The position numbers were made by a program, and so were the translations under genes. From the NCBI RefSeq assembly GCF_014518425.1, contig NZ_JACVCU010000001.1:992001-1056000 (forward strand): DNA of 64,000 bases, read 5' to 3'. Below the pieces are notes generated by a model. It was not told where the DNA came from and made no database searches. It saw nothing but the letters and a program-made list of their open reading frames with translations. Below are positions 50,705 through 59,875 of this stretch, piece by piece (positions within the stretch are counted from its first letter, which is position 1; every line of letters starts with the position of its first letter). The stretch comes from Terrabacter sp. MAHUQ-38 (lineage in GTDB: Bacteria; Actinomycetota; Actinomycetes; Actinomycetales; Dermatophilaceae).

Positions 50705-53035
50705 ATGACCCACCTGACGTCTCGTACCACCATGCGCGCAGTCGCCTGTGTCGCAGCCTTCCTCGCGAGTGCCGGTCTGGTCGCTGCGGCTCCCGCCGCC
50801 GGAGCGCGTATGCCGTCCGGCGCGGTCTCGACGGCCGCCGCGGACCCCGGCCACCCGGCATACGACAACGCGGTGTCGGACAGCTTCTCCGACACCTTCG
50901 CCGACCCGTCGGTCATCCGCGGGCGCGACGGCTGGTGGTATGCCTACGCCACCTCGGACCCGCTCAAGGCCGGCGATCCTCCCGGTGCCATGCACATCGC
51001 GAGGACCCGGGACTGGTCCAGCTGGGACTACCTCGGCACGGTCTTCACCGCGGCCACCCGGCCCTCGTGGGCGACTCCGACGGCGGGCCTCTGGGCTCCC
51101 GACATCCGTTACGTCGCAGGGCGTTACGTCCTCTACTTCACCGTCACCGACACGACGCTCAACGCCGGCGACGACTCGGCGATCGGGGTCGCGACCGCAC
51201 CCTCACCCGCCGGGCCGTGGACCGCGACGGGGGCGCCCGTGGTGCCGCCCCGGCCCGCGCCGGGTGGCGGCTTCCTGTGGACGTTCGACCCCGCCGGCTT
51301 CACCGACGTCGCCGGCAACCGCTACCTGTACTTCGGTAGCTACTTCGGCGGCCTCTGGGCCACCCGGGTGTCGGCAGACGGCCTGACGTCCGTCGGCAAC
51401 GCCACCCAGGTGGCCATCGACAACCGCTACGAGGGCTCCTTCGTCGTGCGGCACGGCGACTGGTACTACCTGATGGGCTCGTCCGCGAACTGCTGCGCCG
51501 GGCCGGCGACGGGCTACTCCGTCTTCGCAGGGCGTTCCACCTCGCCGCTCGGACCCTTCGTCGACGCCGAGGGCACGTCGCTGCTGACCTCCCGCGTCGG
51601 CGGAACGATCGTGCTGACGCAGAACGGCAACCGCTTCGTCGGGGCCGGGCACCACGCCGTCTTCACCGACGCGGAGGGGCGCGACTTCATCGCCTACCAC
51701 GCCCTCGACCGCAACGACCCGTGGTTGACCGAGCCCTTCGGGATCAACCGGCGACCCATGCTGCTCGACCGGCTCGACTGGGTGGACGGTTGGCCGCGGA
51801 CGCGCGCCGGCTTCGGACCGTCCGACACGTCGCAGCCGGGCCCGACGCTCGCCTCCGGTCTGGGCATCACCCCGACCGACCCGGCCGCGAGCGGCTTCCG
51901 TGGGCTGGCCGACGGGCCCGAGGACCCCGTGGGCGGTGACACGGCACTGGTGCACGGAACGGCCTCGACGGTGGCAGCCGCGGCGAGCGGACCGCTCCAT
52001 GTCCGCCTGGACGTGCGCGGCGACGAGCCGCTGCGCGTGCATGTCGGGCGCGACCCCGCCGTCAAGGTCACCGTGGACCTGCGCGGCGGACGGCTCACCG
52101 CGCAGGTCGACGACGGGAGCGAGGTGCGTTCGGCCACGACCGGCCTGCGTGCCCTGCCCGCCGCTGCCTGGCGCACCCTGACCGTCGAGGCCACCGCGCA
52201 GGGCCTCACCGCCGAGGTGACGGAGAGCGACCTCGCCGACGTCGTGGCCCGTGCGACGGTCGCCGGTCCGGTGCTGCCGAGCGCCGCCCCGGTGCGGCTC
52301 AGCAGCAGCAACGCCCTCGTCGACAACGTCGTCGTCAGCCCGCCCGCAGCCGACGCACCGACGCTCGCGCCGGTGCCCGAGGCGGGAGCCCTGCTCGAGG
52401 CGAAGGAGTTCGACTCGCCCGGTCTCGACGGCTTCACCTGGGTGCGGCCCAACCCCGCCGTGACGGTGTCCGGCGGCAGCCTGCGCTGGCCGGTCGAGGG
52501 CACCGACCTCGTCGGTGGCGGCAACGACGCGAGCGTCCTGCTGCACAACGGCACGCCCGGCGACGGTGACTGGATCGCCGAGGCGAAGACGCGACTCGAC
52601 CTGGGCACCGACTCGGTCCGCAACTACCAGCAGGTCGGCATGGTCGCCTACGAGGACGACGACGACTTCGCCCGCCTGTCCAAGGTGGCCATCTGGAACA
52701 CCCGCCAGACCGAGTTCGGCCGCGAGACCGCGGCTGTCCCGGACGACCCGGACGGGCCCACGATCTACGGTGGCGCCATCATCGGTACCGCGGCCCCGAC
52801 CCTCTGGCTGCGTCTCGCGCACCATCGCAACGCCGCGGGCGAGCACCTGTACCGGGCCGGCACCAGCCGGGACGGGGTCACGTGGACCTGGGGTGCGACG
52901 TGGACCTTCCGCGCCGACACCAACCCCCGCATCGGGCTCGTCGCGCACGGCGGTGCGTCGCCGGCTGCGACGGCCGAGGTCGACTACCTCCGCTTCTACG
53001 GCTCCTCGTGGCCGGAGGACCCGGGAGCAGGATGA
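50705..53035 (+). CDS. Secreted GH43 enzyme with C-terminal beta-sandwich modules
   Basis: A 776-residue secreted enzyme. The signal peptide runs to about residue 34 (AAPAAGA). The five-blade propeller begins with the base Asp in FADPSVIRGRDGWWY; LWAPDIRYVAGRYVLYFT and the RYEGSFVVRHGDWYYL segment, with the acid Glu in YEGSF, are classic GH43. Residues 400-540 and 570-776 form beta-sandwich modules, the last like DUF1349/concanavalin folds. It probably cleaves arabinan or arabinoxylan outside the cell. GAGGAG-like ribosome site near the start. Confidence 0.9.
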   Translation: MTHLTSRTTMRAVACVAAFLASAGLVAAAPAAGARMPSGAVSTAAADPGHPAYDNAVSDSFSDTFADPSVIRGRDGWWYAYATSDPLKAGDPPGAMHIARTRDWSSWDYLGTVFTAATRPSWATPTAGLWAPDIRYVAGRYVLYFTVTDTTLNAGDDSAIGVATAPSPAGPWTATGAPVVPPRPAPGGGFLWTFDPAGFTDVAGNRYLYFGSYFGGLWATRVSADGLTSVGNATQVAIDNRYEGSFVVRHGDWYYLMGSSANCCAGPATGYSVFAGRSTSPLGPFVDAEGTSLLTSRVGGTIVLTQNGNRFVGAGHHAVFTDAEGRDFIAYHALDRNDPWLTEPFGINRRPMLLDRLDWVDGWPRTRAGFGPSDTSQPGPTLASGLGITPTDPAASGFRGLADGPEDPVGGDTALVHGTASTVAAAASGPLHVRLDVRGDEPLRVHVGRDPAVKVTVDLRGGRLTAQVDDGSEVRSATTGLRALPAAAWRTLTVEATAQGLTAEVTESDLADVVARATVAGPVLPSAAPVRLSSSNALVDNVVVSPPAADAPTLAPVPEAGALLEAKEFDSPGLDGFTWVRPNPAVTVSGGSLRWPVEGTDLVGGGNDASVLLHNGTPGDGDWIAEAKTRLDLGTDSVRNYQQVGMVAYEDDDDFARLSKVAIWNTRQTEFGRETAAVPDDPDGPTIYGGAIIGTAAPTLWLRLAHHRNAAGEHLYRAGTSRDGVTWTWGATWTFRADTNPRIGLVAHGGASPAATAEVDYLRFYGSSWPEDPGAG

Positions 53036-54081
53036 CAGGCCCCATGCGGGGTCAGGCTCGCCGAGCGGTCCGGCCCGCCGCCCTCGCACTCGTTCTGGCG
53101 GTCGTCCTCACAGCCGGGCTTCTCGCCGGCTGCGGGGGCGGCCCCGCACCGACCACCGGAGGAACCGTGACGACACACGCCGCGGGCCCGACGAACCCCG
53201 TCTGGCCGAACAACTTCCCCGACCCGCAGATCCTGCCCGACGGTGACGGCTGGGTCGCGATCGCCACGAACGGCAACGGGATGAACGTCCAGGCGCTCCG
53301 CAGCGACGACCTCGTTCAGTGGACGCAGGGCAGCGACGCGATGCCCGAGCTCCCGGCGTGGACGACGCAGGGCAAGGTCTGGGCCCCCGAGGCGCACCGC
53401 TTCGGTGACCGCTGGGTCATGTACTACACGACGATGGCGCCCAACCCCGCGATCCAGTGCGTCGGCCTCGCCGTCGCGGACCACCCCGGGGGGCCCTACC
53501 GCGACACGAGCAGCAAGCCCTTCGTGTGCGAGGAGGACCAGGGCGGCACGATCGACGCGTCACCCTTCCTCGCCTCGGACGGCACGGCATACCTCTACTG
53601 GAAGAACGACGGCAACGCCGTCGGCGTCGACACGTGGATCTCCGTCCAGCGGCTGTCGCGCGACGGGATGCGCCTGGAGGGCAAGCCGAAACGCCTCTTC
53701 CGGCAGGACCTCCCGTGGGAGGGACAGCTCGTCGAGGGCCCCTTCGTCTGGGAGCGGGACGGCGTGTTCCACCTGTTCTACTCCGCCAACGACTACGGCA
53801 GCGCGAACTACGCGGTCGGTCACGCCACGTCGTCGTCGCCGACGGGACCCTTCCGGAAGGACCCCGAGCCGGTCCTGACGACGAGTGACGTGGCTGCCGG
53901 GCCGGGCCACTGCGCCCTCTTCGAGAAGGACGGCCGGGTGCTCATGGTCTACCACGCGTGGGCGCCGGACTCGATCGGCGAGGACGTGCCGGGACGAACC
54001 ATGTGGCTCAGCGAGGTCACCTTCGACGGGCAGTCGGTGTCGGTCACCCCGCCGCAGAAGGAGCTCCCGGACTGGCTCTGA
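53032..54081 (+). CDS. GH43 lipoprotein (arabinanase/arabinofuranosidase type)
   Basis: A 349-residue lipoprotein with lipobox LLAGC. The single GH43 propeller has the base Asp in NNFPDPQILPDGDGW, the pKa-modulating Asp in TIDASPFLASDGTAYLYW and the acid Glu in LVEGPFVWERDG. Anchoring keeps product release close to the importer. ATG 53032 overlaps the preceding stop, so it is the last gene of the locus. The exact bond cleaved (alpha-1,5-arabinan or side-chain) cannot be read. Confidence 0.9.
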   Translation: MTGPMRGQARRAVRPAALALVLAVVLTAGLLAGCGGGPAPTTGGTVTTHAAGPTNPVWPNNFPDPQILPDGDGWVAIATNGNGMNVQALRSDDLVQWTQGSDAMPELPAWTTQGKVWAPEAHRFGDRWVMYYTTMAPNPAIQCVGLAVADHPGGPYRDTSSKPFVCEEDQGGTIDASPFLASDGTAYLYWKNDGNAVGVDTWISVQRLSRDGMRLEGKPKRLFRQDLPWEGQLVEGPFVWERDGVFHLFYSANDYGSANYAVGHATSSSPTGPFRKDPEPVLTTSDVAAGPGHCALFEKDGRVLMVYHAWAPDSIGEDVPGRTMWLSEVTFDGQSVSVTPPQKELPDWL

Positions 54082-54143
54082 GGATCCGCTCTTCGGCGTC
54101 CGTGTATCAGCGACCCGCCCTGCGGCTCTGTGTGGCAGGGAAC

Positions 54144-54171
54144 GGTGCGGGGAAGGGGGCTTCCCCGCACC
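54144..54171 (+). terminator. Terminator of the arabinan operon
   Basis: A 12-bp stem (GGTGCGGGGAAG with its complement) and a GGGG loop, about 60 bases after the GH43 stop. Confidence 0.7.
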
Positions 54172-54221
54172 GACCCGAAACGCTTGGGCGGCTGGCCCGT
54201 TGAGGTACGTTAACCGCCATC

Positions 54222-54264
54222 AGGGCCCGGAATCGCAGACCTGCGCAGTCGCGAACCGGGCCCT
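54222..54264 (-). terminator. Terminator of the sigma/anti-sigma pair
   Basis: A 9-bp outer stem (54222-54230 with 54256-54264) and an inner TCGC/GCGA stem, 11 bases beyond the anti-sigma stop on the minus strand. Confidence 0.6.
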
Positions 54265-54274
54265 CTGGCGTGCG

Positions 54275-54973
54275 TCAGGTGCGGGCGGAGGCGAGCACCC
54301 GCCCGCTGCCGGTGCGTACCTCCAGCGACTGGATCTCGTTGGGGCGCAGGGCCGTCGCGCCCGTCACGCGGGAGTAGCCGGATGGCGTCGCCCGCCACGA
54401 GGCCGCGGTCGACTCCTTGCCGTCACGGCCGATGACCCAGAGGAGCACCTCGCCGTCGGTCGGCATGTCCTCGCAGTCGATGTCGAGCTGCGTGCCCCAG
54501 CCGCGGGTCACCAGCGCGACGTCGACCTTGACGGTGCTGCCGGGTGCGGCCGCGGCCACCACGTGCGTCGTCGGCGGGGTGGGCGCCCTGGTCGAGAAGA
54601 CCGAAGGCCCGAGCCAGGCCCCGCCGGCGAAGATGCCCACCGCTGCAGCGGCGCCGACCGCCGAGAGCCACGAGCGGCGCTTGCGCCGACGGCGGGACAC
54701 CTCGGTGAGCAGGGTCGTCAGGCGCCCGTCGTCGGGCTCGGTCATGAGCGGCGGCGGGGCGCCGCCGGGCGTTGCCGTCGTGGAGAGATGAGGGCCGCCC
54801 TCCGGGCCGGCGAGGTCGAGGAGGCGAGGCAGGCCGGAGACCTGGCCCAGCTCGGCCTGGCACTGCGTGCACGTGCGCAGGTGCTCGCTGAACGCGCGGT
54901 GGTCGTCGTCGGACAGGCCACCGAGCACGTACGCGCCGAGCAGCACGTGCAGGTCGTCCGATCCGGTGGTCAT
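54275..54973 (-). CDS. Anti-sigma factor with zinc-binding ZAS domain
   Basis: A 232-residue single-pass membrane protein. The N-terminal ZAS motif His31-x3-Cys35-x2-Cys38 (HLRTCTQC) would bind zinc and the sigma factor. An Arg-rich stretch (RRRRKRRSW) precedes one membrane helix at about 106-126, and the rest is extracytoplasmic with two widely spaced acidic/Cys residues. It overlaps the sigma gene by ATGA. It should hold the sigma factor inactive until an envelope signal arrives. Confidence 0.88.
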   Translation of the reverse strand: MTTGSDDLHVLLGAYVLGGLSDDDHRAFSEHLRTCTQCQAELGQVSGLPRLLDLAGPEGGPHLSTTATPGGAPPPLMTEPDDGRLTTLLTEVSRRRRKRRSWLSAVGAAAAVGIFAGGAWLGPSVFSTRAPTPPTTHVVAAAAPGSTVKVDVALVTRGWGTQLDIDCEDMPTDGEVLLWVIGRDGKESTAASWRATPSGYSRVTGATALRPNEIQSLEVRTGSGRVLASART

Positions 54974-55515
54974 CTCGTCACTCCCATCTCGTCGAGGATG
55001 ACGCGCAGGTTGCGCACGGCGTAGTAGGCGCGTGACTTCACGGTGCCCTCCGGCACCCCGAGGCGGTCGGAGGCCTCGGCCACCGACAACCGCTCGAAGT
55101 AGAGGCAGCGCAGGACGTCGCGATGGTTCGTCTGCAGCCGGCCCAGGGCCTCCTCGACGAGCACCTGGTCGAGCGCCCGGTCGAGCGCCGAGTCCGTCTC
55201 GGCGACGTCGACCAGCCGGGCCTCCTGCGGCCGGCGGCCGGCGGCGCGGTGCTGGTCGACGATGAGGTGGCGGGCCGTCGTGATGAGGTACGCACGCAGG
55301 TTGTCCGCCTCGGGCGCCTGCTTCCAGACACGCAGGATGACCTCCTGGACGATGTCCTCGACCCGGTTCGCGTCGCTCGTCGCGCGCCACACGACCCGAC
55401 GCAGCATCGGTCCGTGCTCGCGGTAGATCTCCGCGACCGCCTCCTCGTCGAGCGGCATTGCGGCAGCCACCTCCTCCAGTTGCTCCCCGTCTGCGAAGAC
55501 GCCTGCGTCCTTCAC
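54970..55515 (-). CDS. ECF RNA polymerase sigma factor (SigK/SigL-like)
   Basis: A 181-residue ECF sigma factor with region 2 (DANRVEDIVQEVILRVWKQA) and region 4 (RLSVAEASDRLGVPEGTVKSR in part). It is paired with the ZAS anti-sigma downstream. GTG 55515 follows a TACGGC box by about 8 bases and is probably leaderless. I see no obvious target promoter consensus nearby. Confidence 0.9.
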   Translation of the reverse strand: MKDAGVFADGEQLEEVAAAMPLDEEAVAEIYREHGPMLRRVVWRATSDANRVEDIVQEVILRVWKQAPEADNLRAYLITTARHLIVDQHRAAGRRPQEARLVDVAETDSALDRALDQVLVEEALGRLQTNHRDVLRCLYFERLSVAEASDRLGVPEGTVKSRAYYAVRNLRVILDEMGVTR

Positions 55516-55568
55516 CCGGTTCAGCCGTACCTTCCTCGAACCGTCTCATGCCGGCGGCCCCTGGGTCC

Positions 55569-55574
55569 TAGCGT
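55569..55574 (+). promoter_or_regulatory. -10 box TAGCGT of a leaderless promoter (uracil-DNA glycosylase)
   Basis: TAGCGT ends exactly 7 bases before ATG 55581. Confidence 0.55.
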
Positions 55575-55580
55575 GGGGTC

Positions 55581-56423
55581 ATGTGCCCCGTCGCCATGCC
55601 GAACCCGGCCCCGCACCCCGTGACGGGCGGGCTCTTCCTGTCGCCCGTACCGCCGGGCTCCGGTTGGCCGGGTGACCCGGCCGACGCCTCGACGCCCGTG
55701 GCCCGCACCGCCGCAGCGGTGCGCCGGCTCGCGCAGGGAGCGGACGGCATACGCGAGCTGGATGCCCGCGTCAGCGTCTGCCGCGCGTGCCCACGTCTCG
55801 TGCAGTGGCGTGAAGCCGTTGCGACGCAGGGACGTCGCGCCGCCTTTGCCGACCAGCCGTACTGGGGACGGCCCGGTCCGTCGTTCGGCGACCCGGACGC
55901 CGAGGTGCTCGTCGTGGGGCTGGCTCCTGCGGCGAACGGCACCAACCGCACCGGGCGCATGTTCACCGGCGACCGCTCGGGAGACTGGCTGTATGCCGCC
56001 CTCCACCGGGGCGGGTATGCCAGCCAGCCGACGTCGGTGGCGTCGGGCGACGGGCTCGAGCTGACCGGCCTGCGGATCGTCGCCACGGTTCGGTGCGCGC
56101 CGCCCGAGAACAAGCCGACGACCGAGGAGAAGGCGACGTGCGCGCCCTGGCTCGACCGCGACCTCGAGCTGTCCGAGCCCCGGCTGAGGTCGATGCTCGC
56201 CCTCGGGTCGATCGGGTGGGACGCCGCGATCGGGGCGGCGCGGCGACGTGGATGGACCGTGCCGGCGCCGAAGCCGCGGTTCGGCCACGGCGCCGAAGCG
56301 GTGCTCGTGACGCCCGGCGGTCGCGAGGTGCGCCTCGTCGGCAGCTACCACGTGAGCCAGCAGAACACCTTCACCGGCAAGCTCACCGAGGCCATGCTCG
56401 ACGAGGTCATCACCCGCCTCTGA
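55581..56423 (+). CDS. Family 5 uracil-DNA glycosylase (UdgB type)
   Basis: A 280-residue base-excision repair enzyme. The family-5 motif [14 protein letters not shown] and following RMFTGDRSG are present, along with the C-terminal [12 protein letters not shown]. Four Cys (VCRACP and RCAPPENKP...TCAPW) should hold a 4Fe-4S cluster. UdgB enzymes remove uracil, hypoxanthine and other deaminated bases from double-stranded DNA, which suits a GC-rich genome prone to cytosine deamination. Confidence 0.93.
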   Translation: MCPVAMPNPAPHPVTGGLFLSPVPPGSGWPGDPADASTPVARTAAAVRRLAQGADGIRELDARVSVCRACPRLVQWREAVATQGRRAAFADQPYWGRPGPSFGDPDAEVLVVGLAPAANGTNRTGRMFTGDRSGDWLYAALHRGGYASQPTSVASGDGLELTGLRIVATVRCAPPENKPTTEEKATCAPWLDRDLELSEPRLRSMLALGSIGWDAAIGAARRRGWTVPAPKPRFGHGAEAVLVTPGGREVRLVGSYHVSQQNTFTGKLTEAMLDEVITRL

Positions 56424-56426
56424 GGT

Positions 56427-56528
56427 TCAGGCGACGCAGAACTCGTTGCCCTCGGGGCCGACGATCGACGCGCCGTCGGCGTCGTCGGCGTCGTTGGCGT
56501 CGCAGCCGAGCGTCCAGTGGGTGGCCAT
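56427..56528 (-). pseudogene. 33-codon internally deleted remnant of a VOC/glyoxalase gene
   Basis: The frame reads MATHWTLGCDANDADD and then GASIVGPEGNEFCVA. The first part matches the usual N-terminus of small actinobacterial VOC proteins (WTLxxDAxD) and the last the usual C-terminus (DPEGNEFCV). The roughly 80-100 residues between are missing, replaced by an Asp/Ala-rich junction encoded by CGTCGG-like repeats. Start, stop and a leaderless-type -10 box (TACGCT, 8 bases upstream) remain. It is either a remnant or, less likely, a true micropeptide. Confidence 0.6.
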
Positions 56529-56594
56529 GCTCGCGAGCGTAGCTGGGTAGCCCTGCGGTTGCCGCTGTCGCGCGACCGGCGAAGGGTGGAGGGC

Positions 56595-56891
56595 ATGACG
56601 TCGCGCTCCTTCCGTCCGTATGCCGTGACGCTGGGACTGCTGTGGGTGCTCCCGGCGGTGCTCGTCGTGGTCCTGCACGTCACGTTGCCCGACTACAACG
56701 CGTCGGGGCAGTGCTCCGGCCTCGGCTTCGGCTGCACCTTGACTCCTGCCGACCTCGTCCTGTTCCTGGGCTACTTCGCGGCGCCGGTTCTCTTCGTGCT
56801 CGGACTCGTCGCGTGCGTGGTCATCGCGTTCGTCCAGTCGCGTCGACAGCGCCGAGGACCTCCCGAGCGACCGACCTCGTCGCCCGAGTGA
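56595..56891 (+). CDS. Small two-helix membrane protein
   Basis: A 98-residue protein with membrane helices at about 10-29 and 53-80, a loop with two Cys (GQCSGLGFGC) and a basic Pro-rich tail. No family is recognised. GGTGGAGGG precedes the ATG. The next gene starts 15 bases later. Confidence 0.6.
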   Translation: MTSRSFRPYAVTLGLLWVLPAVLVVVLHVTLPDYNASGQCSGLGFGCTLTPADLVLFLGYFAAPVLFVLGLVACVVIAFVQSRRQRRGPPERPTSSPE

Positions 56892-56905
56892 GTGACGATG
56901 GAGCG

Positions 56906-57424
56906 ATGGTGACGACACCGTTTCCCGAGCCGGCTGCCACCGCGGACCTGCGAGGTCTGCTCCTGACCTACCTCGACTTCTACCGGGACGCGGTCATCGG
57001 CAAGCTGGACGGCCTCGACGCCGACGCCGTGCAGGTGAGTGTGGCTCCGTCCGGGTGGACGGCGGCGGGGCTCGTCAACCACCTCGCGAATGTCGAGCGT
57101 CGCTGGATGCGATGGGGATTCGTCGCCGAGGACATCGCCGACCCGTGGCGCGACCACGACGGGGACGACGGGTGGTTGTCGCCTCGAGTCGACGTGACGG
57201 AGCTGGCGAGCCGCCTGCACCGTGCGGGTGTCGAGACCCGCCGGATCGCTGAGGCGCACGCCTTGACCGACACGGCGGCGGTCGGGGGCCGGTTCACTGG
57301 CGAAGCCGCCGCTCCGCAGCTGCAGTGGATCCTGCTGCACCTCATCCAGGAGTACGCGCGGCACGCCGGCCATCTCGACATCTGGCGCGAGCTGCACGAC
57401 GGAAGGGTCGGCGAGTCCCGCTGA
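56906..57424 (+). CDS. DinB-superfamily DUF664 protein
   Basis: A 172-residue four-helix-bundle protein. The pattern GWTAAGLVNHLANVERRW and LIQEYARHAGHLDIWRE supplies three His ligands of the DinB/mycothiol-S-transferase metal site. Actinobacterial DUF664 proteins are predicted thiol-dependent transferases, possibly using mycothiol. GACGAT ends 7 bases before the ATG (leaderless); longer frames are shadow. Confidence 0.85.
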   Translation: MVTTPFPEPAATADLRGLLLTYLDFYRDAVIGKLDGLDADAVQVSVAPSGWTAAGLVNHLANVERRWMRWGFVAEDIADPWRDHDGDDGWLSPRVDVTELASRLHRAGVETRRIAEAHALTDTAAVGGRFTGEAAAPQLQWILLHLIQEYARHAGHLDIWRELHDGRVGESR

Positions 57425-57441
57425 GGTGGGCGGACCCTCTT

Positions 57442-57870
57442 TCAGAAGGTGGTGACGACAGCCACCGGGTCGAGGCCGAGCATGAGCAGGAGCACGCAGG
57501 CGGCGACAGTGCCGGTGACGAGGGCGACCAGCAGCCCCGCGAGGACGGGCGGCCATGCCGCAGCCGATGTCCGCAGCGCGAGCCTGGAGAGCGCGAGCGT
57601 GCTGCCGAGGTTGACGGCCACTGCGACGGCGAAGGCCGTGCTGTACCGATCGACGACCGGAGGACCGACGGCCGCGACGTCGAGCACCTGGAAGACGCCG
57701 TAGCTGAGAGCATCGAGGACCAGGATCGCCCAGACGAGCATCGCTAGCCCGGCCGTCGTCACGAACGCGTAGGCGAGTGCCCACCACGGCAGTGAGAGGT
57801 CAGGTCGACGGTTGCGCGCGTGCGGCGCCACTGGGACGGGCACCCGGTCGGAAGGAGCTTCACCGCTCAT
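57442..57870 (-). CDS. Hypothetical integral membrane protein
   Basis: About 143 residues with four membrane helices and an Arg/Pro-rich cytoplasmic lead. No family is recognised. ATG 57870 is chosen as it lies nearer the first helix; an in-frame ATG at 57930 would add 20 basic residues and cannot be excluded. It converges with the DUF664 gene with 17 bases between. Confidence 0.55.
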   Translation of the reverse strand: MSGEAPSDRVPVPVAPHARNRRPDLSLPWWALAYAFVTTAGLAMLVWAILVLDALSYGVFQVLDVAAVGPPVVDRYSTAFAVAVAVNLGSTLALSRLALRTSAAAWPPVLAGLLVALVTGTVAACVLLLMLGLDPVAVVTTF

Positions 57871-58067
57871 GGACTGAGGATCCGCGCGCTCGGACCGCGA
57901 GCGCGAGGGTACCTGTACTCGACTCGGCATGGTTGGTGGCGGCCGGGCGTGGGAGGTGTCGCGTCGGGGCGCCTGAACCGTCAGCGGCGAAGGGGTGTGG
58001 CGCCGGAAGGCGTGACGTCGGCGAGACGCGCTCGGCAGGCCGGACCGTTTGACCCCGCCCGGCGGGT

Positions 58068-58073
58068 TAGCGT
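58068..58073 (+). promoter_or_regulatory. -10 box TAGCGT of a leaderless promoter (DUF1992)
   Basis: TAGCGT ends exactly 7 bases before ATG 58080, as at the uracil-DNA glycosylase gene. Confidence 0.55.
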
Positions 58074-58079
58074 TGGGAC

Positions 58080-58583
58080 ATGTCGGGCCAGCCGTACTGG
58101 GAGAGTCCCGTGGAGAAGCAGATCCGCGAGGCGCAGGAGCGTGGAGACTTCGACAACCTGCCGGGTGCGGGCAAGCCGCTCGACCTGAGCGACTCGGGTG
58201 ACCCGGACTGGTGGGTCAAGCGGTTCGCCGAGCGCGAGAAGCTCGACCTCGGCGCCGCTCTGCCGGGGGCCCTCGCGCTGCGCAAGGAGGCGGCCGGCTA
58301 CCCGGAGTCGCTCGTCGACGTCCGCACCGAGGAGCAGGTGCGCGAGATCATCGAGGACTACAACAAGCGCGTCCTCGCTGATCGCCTGCGCCCCGCCGTC
58401 GGCAACCTGCCGCCCGCCCTGGCCCGGACACTCGACGTCGACGAGATGGTCGAGCGCTGGCGTCCCCTGCGCGCCGAACGGGACAAGCAGCAGCGCGTCG
58501 TGCGCGAGCAGCGTGAGGCTGCGGCCGCGGCGGAACGCCAGACCGCCCCCTCCTGGTTGGCGCGCCTGCTCGGTCGCGGCTGA
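58080..58583 (+). CDS. DUF1992 (DnaJC28-homologous) protein
   Basis: A 167-residue cytoplasmic protein. The DUF1992 signature is present: EKQIREAQERGDFDNLPGAGKPLDL (in part) at residues 12-36. The C-terminal half is charged helix with an Arg/Gln/Glu-rich stretch. The domain occurs in DnaJ homologue subfamily C member 28; its role in bacteria is unknown. Confidence 0.88.
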   Translation: MSGQPYWESPVEKQIREAQERGDFDNLPGAGKPLDLSDSGDPDWWVKRFAEREKLDLGAALPGALALRKEAAGYPESLVDVRTEEQVREIIEDYNKRVLADRLRPAVGNLPPALARTLDVDEMVERWRPLRAERDKQQRVVREQREAAAAAERQTAPSWLARLLGRG

Positions 58584-58660
58584 GCCACCCACTCGAGTCG
58601 CCCTGACACGCTCGCGCGCGGCTGGCCCGCCGGGGCGTGCGGGCGGGCCATGCTGGGCCC

Positions 58661-59731
58661 ATGGACCGCCAACGCGCCCTCCGCCGTCGTCTCGCCACGC
58701 AACGCCTGACGTCCGCGCCCTTGCCGACGGCGGCCGACGTGGTCCGCCTGCTCACGTGCGTCCAGTCGCAGGAGCGCGACCACTCCTTCTTCGCGCTCTC
58801 CCAACGAAGCCGCGCCACGACGTATGCCGCCGTGCGGGCCGAGCACGATGCGGGCGCCTTCGTACGCACGCACATCCTGCGCCCCACGTGGCACTACGTC
58901 GCGCCGGAGGACCTCCGCTGGATCCTCGCGCTCACAGCACCGCGCGTCGAGCAGCTCGAGCGCCCCTACCTGCTCAAGTTCGGCTACGACGAGCCCACGA
59001 TCGGACGTGCCTTCGACGTCATGACAGGCGCGCTCGAAGGGCGGAACGTACTGACCCGCAAGGAGATCGGCGAGCACATGTCCCAAGCCGGTCTCCTGGG
59101 GTCAGGTGAGGGGCTCGGCCACCTCCTCCTCGTCGCCGAGCAGCGCGGCCTGATCTGCGGCGGGCCGGTCAAGGGCGCCCAGCACACCTACGGTCTCGTC
59201 GACGAGCTCGTCCCCGCGACCCCGGAGCGCAGCCGGGACGAGGCGCTCGCCGAGCTGGCCCACCGGTTCTTCGCCGGGCACGGCCCGGCCTCGGTCAAGG
59301 ACCTCGCGCGGTGGGCGTCGCTCACCGTCGCCGACGCGAGGCATGGGCTGGCCGCGCTCGGCGGCACGCTCGAACAGGTGGACGTGGACGGCATACCCCA
59401 CTGGTTCGACCCCTCCCTGCCGGCGCGCACGACCCGCGGCGACGTCGCCCACCTGCTGACGACCTACGACGAGGTCACGCTCACCTACCCGGCCGTCAGT
59501 TTCCCGTTCGCTCCCGGAGTGCCCGAGCCCGAGGAGTTTCCTTGGTACACCGCCGTGGTCGTCGACGAGACGCGCGTGGGGACGTGGCGACGCACGCTAG
59601 GAGGCGACCGTGTCGTCGTCGAGACCCTGCTCGCCCCCGGCACGACACCACGCCAGCGCGCGCTTGTCGACGACGCTGTCGGCAGGCTCGGCGCCTTCCA
59701 CGGCCTGCCGGTCGAGCACGTCCGGGGCTGA
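58661..59731 (+). CDS. Winged-helix HTH_42 protein (AlkZ/AlkX-like)
   Basis: A 356-residue protein of the HTH_42 (PF06224) family, which includes AlkZ, a DNA glycosylase that unhooks interstrand crosslinks. The Q-x-Q catalytic-type motif is seen as Gln35-Ser-Gln37 (CVQSQERD); the RPTWHYVAPEDLRW segment and the C-terminal barrel with VVVDETRVGTWRRT fit the family. Glycosylase activity is inference. ATG 58661 is preferred over GTG 58637 because CATGCT ends 7 bases upstream. Confidence 0.85.
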   Translation: MDRQRALRRRLATQRLTSAPLPTAADVVRLLTCVQSQERDHSFFALSQRSRATTYAAVRAEHDAGAFVRTHILRPTWHYVAPEDLRWILALTAPRVEQLERPYLLKFGYDEPTIGRAFDVMTGALEGRNVLTRKEIGEHMSQAGLLGSGEGLGHLLLVAEQRGLICGGPVKGAQHTYGLVDELVPATPERSRDEALAELAHRFFAGHGPASVKDLARWASLTVADARHGLAALGGTLEQVDVDGIPHWFDPSLPARTTRGDVAHLLTTYDEVTLTYPAVSFPFAPGVPEPEEFPWYTAVVVDETRVGTWRRTLGGDRVVVETLLAPGTTPRQRALVDDAVGRLGAFHGLPVEHVRG

Positions 59732-59875
59732 CGGCGCGACCTCTCTGGGTGCAGCCTGAGCGAATCCTGTCAGTTCCACGGAAATGTAACCCGGCCTGTC
59801 CCCAACCGCCCGCCGCGGCCCGAGCAGGACTAGCGTCGAACGGCCATCCACGCACAGTCCTGCAGAGGTGATCCC

